DNA of 64,000 bases from Lates calcarifer (lineage: Eukaryota; Chordata; Actinopteri; Centropomidae), in the NCBI RefSeq assembly GCF_001640805.2, contig NC_066837.1, positions 19,732,001 through 19,796,000 on the forward strand, read 5' to 3'. The position numbers and the translations under genes are program-made. This document shows, in pieces, positions 34,259 to 47,900 of this stretch (the first letter of the stretch is position 1; the number at the start of each line of letters is the position of its first letter). The notes beneath the pieces are model-generated. The model did no database searches, was not told the origin of the DNA, and saw only the letters and a program-made list of their open reading frames with translations.

Positions 34259-35040
34259 ATCTACTGACTTAGTCATTTTCATATGATTATCTTTTCTTTG
34301 CATGAATGGACAAAGTAAAATGATTAAACAGAACTACTGGGAGCTACCAGTGAACTCTGCAGTTCAACAAAGTAGTTTAGCATCTTTCATAGCTTGCAGA
34401 TTAACTGTTATCACTGGCATCATTTCCAGAAAGAGAAGGTAGCTGTTGGGAAAAAAAAACACCTGATAAGCCCATTGCACTACTACCACTACTACTACTG
34501 AGCACTGTGTGAAAATTTCTAAAATTTTGGCTGACCATCCAGCATACACTACAGTGATCAAAAGCAAATGCAATAATTTGTTTGGGTTGCTAACCTGCTA
34601 CTTTTTTTGGATTCTATTTTAATTTCTAATTTTGAGTTATATTATGTAGCCACTGAACTTCATACAGAGGACAACAGTCAACAATAACTGCCAACATTAA
34701 TTTGCCTATAGCTCCGTTTTAAGGAGCCCACCTAAAAATCATCCTAATCAAAAACACCAATGATGGCTCTGTTCTATTCCAGAGCTGCAGTAAATCATAA
34801 GAGTGTGTCAGTGAGCCAGCATGCACAATACTACCAGGACCATGAAACTAAAGCAGCAATATGCAATTTAGTCTTAATTAATCTTATTATTTGTACCTGT
34901 GCTTTTCCCACTGTGACAAAATTTGTCAGAATGTCCTCTGTGTAAAGAGCCGTTAGCAGGTATGATGTTTCAATACTTTTCCAGGAGATGGCAGCATTGT
35001 CCAATTGTTTGGCCCCTATCGTTGACTTGCCTGAGCTTTT

Positions 35041-35714
35041 CTTTGCGTGAGTGCAATGTGGTGGGGTGGTGTGGGGGGTGGCATGTTAGAGAGAGACAGA
35101 GAGGAGAGCAGAGAGGAACGAATGAATTGCAAAAACAAAAGGTCGAGATGGCAGATACAAGATGCTCTGAGAGCTGATAAAAGACAAAGACGGGGGGTAA
35201 GGGTAGGGCTTAGTTTTTCAGGAAGAGAAGATGAAAGATAAAGTGAGAAAGGAAGAGACAGAGAATAGGTATCAGTCTCCTGTTACACTGCAGGCCCAGT
35301 AGAGAGATGAGAGAAAGAGAGGGAGAGCCAGGTATGGAGATTGTGAGAAGAGTGCAAGTGAGCAGGGAATGTGAAGTTGAGGATGGGAGGGACTGGTTGA
35401 GAGTAGGTATTTGGTTTAGCTGTGGCATACCTTGGAGAGGGAGAGAGGAACACAGCACTATAGCAAAGGGGGAGCGGTAGAATAAGAATAGACCCAGCAG
35501 AGAATGAGCGCTGTACAAAGCATACACAGCAAAGTAAGAGTGTGTATGTGTGTGTGTGAGTGAAGTGTTCAGTGAATTACTCCAACATTCCCAGCTGAGA
35601 AAAAAGAAATGAATGCAGCTAAAAAATACAGAGAGAAGAGTTAGTATGAATGGGGAGGATGGTGAAGGGGAGTCAAAATGCAGGGTACCTACTATGTAAA
35701 TGAGCTACCTCTAG

Positions 35715-35760
<46 letters not shown>

Positions 35761-37260
35761 TTAGGAAAGGGAAGATGGGGAGAATCAGGGAAGAGGACGA
35801 GGAATTCAACTGTGAGAATATGAGAGAATGAGCAACAGAGGGAGGACTAGTGAGGGTTTAGTGTGAAGAATGACAAGAAAGAAAGAAAGCAAAGGAGACT
35901 GCAAAGAAAAGAAGAAATTAGGGAGGGGAAGGATGATAGAAGAAAGAGGAAGGAAGAGGAAGAGGAAGAGGCGTTGGCAAGCAAGGGAACAAATGGAATT
36001 AAGCCAGAGGGAGGTGCAAGTGTCTTTGTCTTAACTTCTCAACATATAGCAAAGTCAACTTCAAATGGATTATGTCCAGTGCCAGTCTTTCTACATTTCT
36101 TTCTTTTCCACAAAATCTACAAAAGGCAAGTACTTTATAAGAAAAGGTGGGGGTTATGGAAAATAAACTATGAATAAGTTGTGTTTAAGGTTATGAAAAC
36201 TAATTGATGAAAGAACATTGTTATAGTCAGTAAAAGGGCTAATTAAAAATACTATGCCATAATAGTCAAAATTGCAAAATTGGACTTTTTCTGAAGAAGC
36301 TAGTTCATTGAGTTAGCTCTAGTGGATAAGGCAGGGATGGGAAAAGATGTCCTGTCATAGAAAGTCACAGTCAAAGTCAAGACCGGACACACACTAGAAC
36401 ACTGTGGCCAGAAATAAGATGAAAGCAGTCATCGTCGTGACTGAAACAAAAGGGTTAACTGCATGTTTTCGCCTCAAATCTCAACAGTATGCAGACTGAA
36501 AGAGATTAAGTAAATAGAGAGGCATATGGAGGGCAGAGGTGATTTAGAGAAGAATTTTAGTTTCAGTGAGTGAAGGCTGAGGAGGAGGGATGGTGATAAT
36601 GTGGATAGACGCAGTGCTGGGAGGATAAAAATGAGTGAGAGTAAGCCAACACATTACAGAGCGGAGGAGGTGTATATAAAAGAGACGACGGTGAGTTACC
36701 ACCAGCTGAGGATGGCGGGATGAGGCATGAAGATGGATATTTTAAGTATATTTTCAGTGGATTTGCCCCAGCTGATATCAGCAAGGATGAAAGAAAGGCA
36801 GGACAGGGAGGAAGATAGAGAGAGACTGGAGAAAGAAAGAGACAGGCATGTGGATGTGAGAAGGCAGTATGATTCAGTTTATAGATATTTCTGTATAGAA
36901 GTTTCAGTGCATTGCGACTTGCTTTCAGACTTGGCTATAAATAGATGGAGTTGGGAAGTTTTCAGTGACTTGCCTGAAGATAACATAGTAGTAATGCAAT
37001 GATAGACACGGGGATGGAGGGCTGAAGCCAAAAAAGAGCGAGAGATCAGGATATACATAAGAGGGATTGATGTGATGTTTGGAGAACTGATGATGGAGGG
37101 AGGAAAACTGAAAAAAAAAACCCAAAGTAGAAGGAGATGTTTCACTTTCAGTGAATCAGATCCAGCAGATGCATTGAGAATAGAGGGATGAGTGGGAGGA
37201 AGGAGAGAGAGGTGGAGGAAGGAGGCAAATGAAAGTGGAAGGAAAGGAGGTGTATAGGTA
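35041..37260 (+). repeat. Long purine-rich (GA-biased) block
   Basis: The plus strand is strongly purine-biased for about 2.2 kb, with many GAGAGA, GGAAG and GAAAGA words. A pure (GA)n microsatellite sits at 35719-35757 and an AGGAAGAGG-type stretch at 35940-35972. It starts with a G-rich segment (35056-35085). Long open frames on both strands come from this bias. No gene is supported inside it. Confidence 0.7.
35719..35757 (+). repeat. (GA)n microsatellite
   Basis: An uninterrupted GA run of about 39 bases inside the purine-rich block. Confidence 0.95.
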
Positions 37261-37270
37261 ATATGTTTGG

Positions 37271-37300
37271 GTGAGTTAGTGCCAGTAGACACTAACTCAC
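37271..37300. repeat. Perfect 11-bp inverted repeat
   Basis: GTGAGTTAGTG (37271-37281) and CACTAACTCAC (37290-37300) are perfect complements around an 8-base loop. The right arm doubles as a consensus 5' splice site on the minus strand (CCCG|GTGAGT at 37301). Confidence 0.75.
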
Positions 37301-37707
37301 CGGGATCCTCTTCAAGTGGGTCACAGAGGCTGCAGAAACAGACATTTATCATACATGACAGCACAGCATTGTATATACAGTATATGTGTGTGTGTGTGTG
37401 CACGTAAATTTCTCTCCATTGTTTCCCTCTCTCTTACATAGAGTTTGAAAAGTCTGTATGTGTGTGTGCATATTATACTAAGTCAAGCAGCTTTGACAGG
37501 GCACAGATGCTGCGGCAGGTGAGGACAGACTGTGCCTTCTCCCTCTCTAATGCTTCTCGCATCTCCATTTTTCTCTTTTTTTCTTTGCATCAGTTCAACC
37601 GCCCTTCTCAATTTTTCCCACACTTTCTTCAGCTCTATTTGAATGTGACTCATGTTATGTAGGAACCTTGAGAAATAACTGAATTAACCCCAGATGAATA
37701 AATAATT

Positions 37708-37739
<32 letters not shown>

Positions 37740-37740
37740 A
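37708..37740 (+). repeat. (TA)n microsatellite
   Basis: A near-uninterrupted TA run, broken by AA. Confidence 0.9.
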
Positions 37741-38650
37741 AAAATGACAGGTAGGCCTGTTTAATTTCACACTGTAAAACTATATGTTTGGAATTTAGAT
37801 AAGTTGTGAAAGGTAAGATGTGAACTATGATTCAAGACGTCCATTCTGAGTAACAGATCTATGAGTTTTAAGGATTATTAGAATCCAAAACATTACATAA
37901 TACTCAGATTTTTACCTCCTGAAAATTATCAATGCAGAAATTATTGAAGTTTTTGTTGCAGCAATTGCAAAATACAAAGTGCTAAAAAGTAATCTACCAG
38001 GAATGTGTGATTGCTCATAATTTGATTAGCCACAGCATTCACCTTGCCATTGAGCCAGGTTAAACTTTTTTACAGGATGACCTTGTGTGTTTTTCGCCAG
38101 AGCCCTGCTGTATTGGCACAGTGTCGCCGGACTGGCTCCTTTCAACTGAATGAGGTTGCACTTTTTTCACACAGGGCTAAAGTCAATCTGGATGTGGCCT
38201 TAGGTATAACTACCACATCACTTTAAAGTTTACAAGTAGTTTTTTAAAAGTCAAAGTAGTTGACTTTTAAACTGCAGTTCCCAAAACACACACCTCCCCA
38301 TCCAAGCACCTTGCAGACTCGCTACAAATCAGTGGACGTCCCAAGGTAATGTTTGTCCCGAGCGACTGGGACGTTTGCATCACATTAATGCTCTCTCTCT
38401 CTTTTCCTCCCTTTTTCTCCTCTGCTTTTTGACTTCCTTCCTACCTCCTTCCTTTTACTCTCTCTACTGTACTATCAGGTAGCATACAGTGTCAGCAGCA
38501 GCGGCGGTAGTCCCCAGTGCCGTGCTATCACTCTCACTTCCTGCTGTACTTCAAATGAACTGCTCTGAAGGTAACAGTGGTCGGGAGTCAGGAGTCACAC
38601 TGAAGTTTCCAGAAATAATAATGAAGACACTGTGTGCACTAGTATCACTA

Positions 38651-38681
<31 letters not shown>

Positions 38682-41600
38682 CATGTGTGTGAACTTGTGT
38701 GTGTGTGAGCTTGCTTGTGTTTATTTGCCCAAACAGAGTGGCACCTTCTGACAGAACAAGTGGAAACAGAAGAATACAAGCTTTGCAACTGATGGAAAAG
38801 GACACAAGGACAATCCACATTCAGGTGGAGGAAACACAGATGATGATTGACAGACAGAGCAAATAGACGAGACATGGTAACAATAACTTTCAAAACAGAT
38901 AGTGTTTGATAAAGCATGCTATGTGTAGCTCCCAAATATAAAAAGCTTGGTAGATGCTGAAAAATGAAATATGATATTAGGCATAGTTAAAACTGCAACA
39001 GGCAAGAGTTATGTGTAAAAATATCTCCATTTTACAATCCAAAAGGTGAGATTCAGCAGACAACAGCATCTCATCCACACTAATGCAGACCCAGTAGATT
39101 TGCCCTATTTACCTAAATTAAATTCCTCTGCTGGGGATAGACTCAGTGGGGAAATGTTCTGAGCCAGCAGGAAGTGACAAATCGAAACTTAACAGTCCTG
39201 ACTCACTAAAATGGTGTGTGGGCACTCTGTCCAAAGAAAGCATGGACTCAGTATACATAAAGCCTTGGTTCTCTCTTCCTTTTAGTATTCAGTAAGTCAT
39301 CAGCTTGGTATACAGCTTTTGAGCTCTAGTATGAGCTTACTGACATCACCTCTCAGTATTTCAGGAGTCATCAACTTGCAAATTGCCTGGTGCCTCTTAA
39401 AAACCTTCACACATTTATGAATATATACTATGTCAAGTGTGCTTGACTGGATTGGTAAAGATTTATTTTGAATAAAGCAGAGGAGGGCAGAGGCAAGGCA
39501 AAGGGCGAGAGTGAGACCACAAAGAAAATGAAAGGAGAGTGATTAGAGCAAGTGAGACAATGTGGTGTTGATATTTTCAGTGTTTGGTGCTCTGTGTGCA
39601 ATATTAGTAGAGAAATCATTTCTACGCGTTACTTTACACTAGGTCTGATATGGATTAAATAGCCTGGACTTGCACAGCAATAACATACTCAACAAACAAT
39701 CTAAACTCTCCAACCGTAACCATACATTATTATTTAACAGGAAACAGATTTAACATGGTGACTGACATAAAGTGTGAATGTTTGTCTTACGTAAAACAGT
39801 AATAAATAAAGGAAAGAAGTTGAAATGATGGCAGTGTATGGTAAAGCTATCCCGAATATTACTTTTGAGGGGGATCAAATTTTCTACTTGACACTGGTCC
39901 ACAAAACATACCCATCTATGTTTGAGCACTTCAAAAACTATTAGATGACTTTAGTGGTGAATCAGAGAACTTTTACAATGATGGGTTTGATCTAAATTTC
40001 CACCATTAGCAAATCAACTAAACCCATGTGAACATTATGACCCTTTTACAGTACATTAACTCCTGACTATGTCTGTTTATAGCTTCAGATCTTTTATCCG
40101 CTTTGCTAAATCAAAAATAGGTTGACTTTGTCAGCTTTTTTTCTCTTTATTTTGGATTATAAATAGCCTTCAGATCAAAATTTGCATTACATTATGGAGG
40201 TATGAAAGCTACGCTTTCTGAAACCTGCACTTACCTTGCTTTCACACTGTCTGTCATGTGTGTGTTTGCATGCATACATAATGCCTCTGTGTTTTCATGT
40301 ACTCTGATACTCTTTGGTCTTACTTGTGTTAAATTGGAAACTGTCCTATTACATTATCACCCTCTCAAGGGAAGTGTGTTACAGGCTTGTGGCCAGCAGG
40401 AAGTAGATTCCGACCACATACAACAACAGCAGAGCCAAAGTATTTATGTTCCTCTTATTGATGTCTGTTTAAATCTTTGAAGTTTTACTACTAAATGAGA
40501 TTTTGGTTGTGACTACAACAATATACTTTTGTTAATTAATAGATCCCATTAAGAGCTTTTAAGCAGATGTACAATATAAAACCTTTTTTTTTTTTTTGAT
40601 TTATAGAACAACAACAACAACAAAAAAAAACTTCTCACAGCTTCTTGGCTCCAAGCCAGTGGTTTGTGGTTAAGTCTGCAGTCAATCCCTGTTTGATAGA
40701 GAAACATCACAGCTGAAGTGATAGTTTGGCTTCACTTATTTTATTGGTTGTGCTGCACAGCTACAGTCATGTCCTACTCCATACATTGAGTGCTGCCAGG
40801 ATTGTCTATTTTATTTATGGGAAGTCACTTTTGACATTTAGTTTGTGCTAAGGAGTTATTTTTATTTTTTACCAACAGGATAAGTGTAGTGGGTAGTCTG
40901 GATGGCCTAGGGATTAAAGAAATAAGTCATTCAAACATGTCTGATATAAAACAATTAACAATTGTTATGTGCCTTAAAAGACGTGTGCAAAAACTGAAGT
41001 GGGTGGAAAACTTTTAAAGCCTTTAAACAGTCAAGTCATTGTACTGTACTGAGCTGTAGCTTCTGTTGCTTTGGAAATGGGTTTGTGCAGCAGTGGCAAG
41101 ATGTAGAGAAGTTTTATAAGTGATATTTAAATGAAGTTTATTAATTATGCAGGACACCATAAGATAAACAAACAGTGAGAATATCACATTGTGACATGTT
41201 TGGAAGTCTCATGTGTATTTAACATTTTTGAAGCATGCGCTACCTGTACTGTAATTGGGATGTTTTGAACACCACTTGAAGGCAGCATATTATGCTAATA
41301 CTGTAGTGAGTCTGTGCAGAGTTAACGATAGTGGAAAAATAATGAGGTGAATACTGTAAGTTTAGATTGACAACGCAGTTATTTGGCTTTAAAAACACTT
41401 TGATTATGTGAAACTTACTATTATTTGGAGGACATTGTCACTGAGCTGTATACAAGCTGTTTAGAGGTACAGTATGTCACAATATGTCATCATGTACATT
41501 TTACTGATGGTTTGACTGAGGGAGATCAGGCCTTGACATATCTTTCATTTTTCTGTGCTATGTTCCTTCAACTGGACAACGAAAGTGAAGTGATACTGTT

Positions 41601-43969
41601 CTGCTGTTGATCGCTGGCTTTACTCACTTTACTTAACAGTTCTTGTTATGGTTCAACAATATAACATATTGTTGTTTGGTTTCATCTGGAATGTAATTCT
41701 CTGGGTTTTGAGAGCTGTTTGCAGCACAGCGAGGAAACAGAGCATGCTGAGACTTGGTGTGTCTGGAACACTGAGAGAAAAGAATTCTGCTTTCAAAATG
41801 TAAGGTGCTTTTTTTTGGTCTGGCTGACTTGTTTTTAATTTGAAATGTGTCCCACAGTCAGTACACTTTTCTCAACAGTGACTTCCACTGGGATTTGCAG
41901 TTTCATTTAAAGAGTCCAAGGGATTTATTTTGAATGTGTGTTTGGTCTGAAGTGTGTTCCACAGCCCATATCCTCCACCGGACTGTGCCGGTGCCTCTCA
42001 CAAGACCACCCAACTTTATGGAAGTGCAAAACTAAATTGCCAGCGTCCCCTTTAAAGGCAGTTAATGGAGAAACAGTAAGTAAGTACAGTATTTTTCAAA
42101 ACATTTCCCAGTGCCCCACCAGCCTAGAGAGAAGTTATCTCTACAGCTGGCATGTGTTATGTTTATTTTGACCATCAGGATCATGTGGTGTTTGTTCTGA
42201 AATTCATTCCAAATTGTTAAAAAAAAAAAAAAAAAAAAAGAGCAAAAAAGGACTGCTGAGAGGCAGGTTGCAACTGCTTGTTCTCTTGGTGGATGTAGGA
42301 GTGGAACATGTTCAGGTATGTTTCAAATTATTTAATCACATGCTGGGACAGAAAATCTGCTCAATTTGGGGCACATATCTGACATTTATATGGTTATCTA
42401 ATCAAGAAAAGCATTAAAAGACTAAAATATGATCAAATGTGTCAGGCAAAAAAGAGATTTATAGAAGCCCTACATCGCTGCTGTGTTGGAACATGATCTG
42501 TAATGTTTGTGGTGTTCCTCCCCCGAGAGAGCGTAATGCTAAGTTTGGAACGTGTCCCAGTGTGTGTAAAAACTTGCTGACTGATATCTTGTATAGTGCT
42601 GAGGTTTCCAGCAAAACCCCTAATGTCACCTCTCATCTCTCTCATTCAGCTCATCTTTCTCTTCTTTCCCTACTGCCTGACTCTCTCTTTTTCATCTTTT
42701 TTCAACTTTCTACTACTCTTGTTCTTACGTAAAGTCTCTCTCCTTCTTTTTCTCGCTCTTTCACACAAATACAGTATATACACACGGACTTACAACAGCG
42801 TGCCACATTACAGACACAGATATAGACGTGTGTACAAAGAGACATATAAACTGTTGCTCTGACACCACATTGTCTCAGACACTGACAAGACCTTTACTGA
42901 AAAGGTGACAGGGAGGATCTGTCATTCAGCAACAAGAGACAGTTCTACAATGCAGGAGAAATGTGGGAGAAAAAACAATGCAGGCTAGATTGGCATGGGT
43001 GACCACTACTAAACTGTGAGGAATTTGATTTGACCAAAGCGAGGCTTCAAGGTCTCTATGTGCTGATGTATTTCTTCAAGCAGAAAAAGAGAAAAAATGA
43101 GTAAGAATTGATGAACTGCTGCTGTTCTCCTCCTAAAAAGCTAAGTCAGTATAGAAGCTGCTATTCTTTCTGCTGCCATTGTATTTCAGACAAGGAGTCC
43201 CAATACTAAGGACACAGAGCAAAGAAAGCTGCAAAAATACTTCCAGGATACATTTGTGGGAGTGAGACATTGGTTAAAAGATGATGAGAAAATACCTGCA
43301 CATCTCTCTCAATTTTTCTTTTATTCTACGTGGACATGACAATGTTTTGACTAGAAATGGTATTTTTCAGGTGTTTGTGGTTGAAATCTTGTCATATTCA
43401 TGTAGGCAGCAGGTATTTTTTTTTGTCCTTTACTGCAGATTATTGTTATCCAGCACCTGCAAAGGCTTTATAGATGTGTGTGTGCGCGCATCCTGATGAC
43501 TGCTAGTGAATGCTTAGTTACGCACTAGCAGCAATGCTGTTAAGAATGCTTGCACATGTCTTGGGGAGTGCTACTGACAGCCTCAATGTTGATCAGTGCT
43601 GGTGGATAGCAGCCATGCATTCACCAAGTAAACCCACAAAAATGTAACATTTTGTTGGCATTTATGATAAGAATTTGCCAATGTCACACTAAAATAAACA
43701 GAAAACTTCATGAGTGAGCAGCTCCACCTACTCTGATCCTAACTGGCAAAACACACTTTACAACAACTCTATGCAGAATTTAGCGCTAATCAGAGTAATG
43801 ACCTGTCAATAACCCATCAAAGTCCTGGGTAGAGCAGCCTCTCATAGTTTGACATTTTTCTTTCTATGACACACAACTTGCAATTGTTTAAAACCCATTG
43901 TTAAGAGTTTACTGTGCATTGTTTTTTTTTGTTTTGTTTTGTTTTATCCTATTTTGTATCTATAAGCTA

Positions 43970-44040
43970 CTGAAAATTCAATTTCCCTGAGGGAGTCATC
44001 CCAAAGGGATCAATAAAGTCAAGTCTAAAGTCTAAAGTCA
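43970..44040 (+). repeat. LINE 3' tail
   Basis: CAATTTCCCTGAGGGAGTC, then CAAAGGGATCAATAAAGTC and a short TCTAAAG/TAAAGTC repeat, match the 3' end and tail repeat of CR1/L2-like fish LINEs. Inserted in plus orientation; 5'-truncated. Confidence 0.6.
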
Positions 44041-44889
44041 ACCAAGGAAATAATGATGATACCATGTAAACAAGAAAAGAAAATAGGAGCAATTAACAGC
44101 TGATGTCTTCTCAAAGAACTGCTTCCAGACAGCCAACAATCACCTATCTAGTTTTCTGTTTAAAATGAAAAATAATGAATTTGAAGGACAGTGCTGGGCA
44201 GGGTTAATCCGTCAAAAGTATAATTTACTTGTGGCAATCAATCTGCACACTCTGTATGACTAAAGGTTTCAATGTTCTACATAAGAACCATTTTGCTTAT
44301 GTCCTGGCCTGTCTGCTATCTTCTCTCTCTTTTCTTTTTTGTTTCCATCCTTCTCTCCATCCTTCCGTGTTGCACAAACCCTGAAATTAATTGTTAAAAA
44401 TATTACTTTTCCCCTTGGGGAAAAAAATGGTCACTGCCAGGGCAGTAGCAATTTTTATCAATATTCTGGCAAACCACTAATTAAAGGACTAGAGCAAGAG
44501 GCAGGGAAATTGGCTTTGAATAAAAGACTTTTTACCCAGGATGGCTGCTGCATTTGCTCACCTCCTACATGTATATTAGACTTATAATGAACCCCTTACT
44601 TATATGTGCCCACATGTACAGTGTGCACACATGCATGCACACCCAAAAATTCAAACATGGACTAACGCACACTTAGATATTGCTCATTACATTTTGGAGG
44701 CTATCTGGCATCAGACATCTGATCTTTAATAACTTTAATCAGATGTAATACAACATAATGACAACATGCAGAGGAAATATCACAGTATTCTCTGCGTGTG
44801 TGTGGGACTGCCTTAGAGGCCCTATAAAGTGGTGTGATTACAGGTGTAGTCACAGCAATCACCTCCTACACTTTTTCAGTGTGTTAAGG

Positions 44890-44891
<2 letters not shown>

Positions 44892-44924
<33 letters not shown>
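44892..44924 (+). repeat. (GT)n microsatellite
   Basis: An uninterrupted GT run of about 33 bases. Confidence 0.95.
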
Positions 44925-44928
<4 letters not shown>

Positions 44929-47900
44929 CTTTTCTTTATATGAATAGATGAGGTGGGCACAGTGGCTTCCATTAACCTGCCATTTCACAGTCCACAAAGT
45001 GCAATAATCTAGGGGCAGGAGACACACACACACGCACATACACACAGTCACACACACACAATCACTCTGGTTGGGTAATGGTAAAGGGTCAGGATAAAAC
45101 CAGAGTTTTAATGATGAAGGGAAGACAGGGGAAACATACCACAATTACCACTACAATGGAGGATGATGACTCCGGGACCATAGGTATTTATCAGGGATTC
45201 TAATGCTGACTTTCTACATTGCATTATGAGACCCATTTACTGAGCATGGTAACTGTTTGGGGACAATAATGTCAGAGGCCTCTTGCTTCAGGATTCACCT
45301 ACAAACACACACAGACACACTCCCATAGAGACACTTGGTGTGGCCAGTGCTAGCTAGCTCACAACTATACAGTTGGCACAATGGTTGTTTGATGCAAAGT
45401 GAATTTTACATTGCATTGTGTGTCAACACACCTTCACACTCCTGTTCAAATCAGTCTTAAGAGGAGGACTTCTGCTCAGATGTATTAAAGGATAGGAACT
45501 TGTGGGTGACTGAATTTGGTTGATAATCTCTAATGGATTGTAGTATGTATGCAGATGATGTACTTCTTTCTCCGCAGCAGTGCCAGTTGTTAGGAACCAC
45601 ATTTAAGGCCAAAAGATAGTAATCTAAAATAATTAGATGTAAATTACTTAAACTTAATAATTATAAATCTTTATGAACAAATTATATGTACTCATGAGGT
45701 TGTGTGTGACTGACAGTGTTGCTGTGTGATCCATGATATCATTTGAGATTACCTGACTGAATAAAGTTTATAAAATATACTTAGGGCAATGTGCTTATAT
45801 GTAAATTTCATATGGTCAGTTGACAAGATCTTTCCATTTCTGGCTTTCTGTACACAGGTATAAAAACAGCAGTGTACAAAGACATAGTATGCAGACACCA
45901 TATGGCTGTTATTGTGTATACATTAATTTTATAATGAAATGTTCAACAGAAATACACAAAGAAGTCTCTTTGTGCCTTAATGCAGATGATGTCGTGACTC
46001 AGGTAATGGTTGTTTTTTATAATTTTAATGATCTATTTTTCACTTAAAGTTTCATGTTTTTTTCTTTGTGTATACTACAGTGTTGTTCTCAAAAATAGCT
46101 GTTTCAACCAGGTTTCCCTGTCTTATATAGAAATCATCTTCAGCCAGTCACATCCCCAGCAGGTCATCTCCCCTCACCAAAGAGGCCTGGAATTCCTGCT
46201 GTTCTTCGTACAGCAGATGCATCATTCTTTTGGTATTGCTGGGGTCAAAGTGGATTTATGCTTAAAAGAACAATGCTCTATGACTTGTTTGCTACAGTTA
46301 AAAAGCCAAGGTTTCCTGGTAGATTATATGGAAATATAATATAGTAGCATAATATATTAAATCAGTCTATTTTCCTTTTAATTTTTTTTCCTTTTGACCA
46401 TAATTTTTAAGTCAAGAACAGCAGCAAATAGTTTTGGGATGAATATATTCATTAAAATTTGTTTTCCTTGCTCAGTGGTTACGTCAACATTTCAGCCTTG
46501 TTACTGTCTGTTTTTCCTCCTCCATCCTTAAAGAACACATTCATTCATTAAAGAAAAAAAATCCAATATGCTCCTTGTCTTGCACGATAAACACCCAGTG
46601 TAAGAGAATGGAAAATGTATTCAGAATATCATTTAATGATAGTTGGATGAGTCTTTTACAACCTTGAATTTTCTTAAATATCTTAATCTCACATGCATTT
46701 AATGGTCTCCAGTAAACTTAATAGAAATCTGTTAAGTCACTTAATTATTAACATTTAAATTATTGGCCAGAAAAAGTAACTTTTTACATATCAAAACCAA
46801 AAATGACTGTACCATACGAAATTACGGTAATGTAAATGAGTAGATGTACTTACGTGTAAATGTAAATGTAAATGTGTAATCTGTGATTAAAAATAAGTAC
46901 ACAAGAGTTCTAAGTGAACAAGGATATTTTTTATATAGTAGTGCTGTTTTCTTATGATAATGTTCTTCCCTGTGTGATTTCCTCTAGTATCAAGATACGG
47001 ATACATGTCCCCTGTCTTCTTTTCCATCCATTGCTCCCCCTCTTTGCCTTTTATTGTACTATATTTCTCCCTGCTACCGATCCTCTCTCCTCTCTCACTC
47101 CCTTGTTCTCAGTTTGTGGGTGATTAGTTAGACAGCAGCCCTGCTGGCTGTTGTTCTGACTATCCTCGGATCACAGAGGGTGATGTGATCAGTAGAGAGC
47201 GGCTGTACTTCTATGACATTCCGTTGTTGTGTGAGTGTGTGTCTTGTGTCGTGTAAATGCATCAATGTGTGGGCAGACAGCAGCAGTGTGAAGCATGCTC
47301 TTGGTAATGAAGGTGATAGGACCAGGGAAGAGGTGGAGAGGAGGTCAAGTAGACCACAGCGCAGCACATGCACAGACACACACACAGCAGCAGGAGAATG
47401 CATAGTTAATCTGCATAGCATAACATGTGCAAACACAGTGTCTTTTTCACATATACACACCCACCCACACACATATATACACTTTTATTGCACCACCCTG
47501 CTGACTTAGAGGACAATGTAAATTCAGTCAGGGATGAGTAATAACACTGCAGATACACACAGTTTCCTACACATGCTCATGTGTGTATGGGCACACACAC
47601 GCCACCGCATCTTCTTGCGCTCATTTCCCTGCCTCTAATTTCTGACAAAGCAACACCAGTGCAGACCTCAGGCTCATAATAAGTAGCATGTAAAAATAGA
47701 AGCACTGGGTGTGCACAAAGCCCAGATGCTTGGCTTCCAGAAAATGCTAATTCCGTTATAAGGCCACGCAGTAATGCATGGGGTATAGCCTGTTTTCTTG
47801 AAAAGCAGACAACAAAAGCATATGGGCTTGCATGACATGGAGATGTGACATACATAAAAATTCAGCACTAAATATCTAATATACGCATAAGAGTAATTTG

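Larger units (their letters stand above)
31606..35040. other. Intergenic DNA with transposon remnants
   Basis: No gene was recognised. It contains two SINE copies (annotated separately), an A-run at about 32896-32914, and a possible DNA-transposon end: TACACTGGTCAGCCACAACA at about 31850 matches the start of a terminal sequence common in fish genomes ('actgatcagccacaacattaaaacc'). Confidence 0.45.
37261..41960. other. Noncoding DNA, probably intergenic or intronic
   Basis: Contains a perfect hairpin (annotated separately), a TA-rich microsatellite at 37708-37740 and an imperfect TG tract at 38649-38710. A pyrimidine tract (38390-38475) leads into a possible small exon at 38479-38570. No gene is supported. 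Confidence 0.4.

Noticed and set aside
35863..36177. 104-codon frame starting KNDKKERKQRR
   Set aside because: Low-complexity translation of the purine-rich block.
36879..37403. 174-codon minus-strand frame
   Set aside because: Pyrimidine-strand translation of the purine block, rich in Ser/Pro/Leu; only the 29-base splice-bounded part was kept as a weak finding.
47113..47265. Possible exon after a strong CT tract and CTCAG, with a protein-like DYPRITEGDVISRERLYFYD frame
   Set aside because: All frames reading on from the acceptor meet a stop within a few codons, so a coding exon starting there is not supported.
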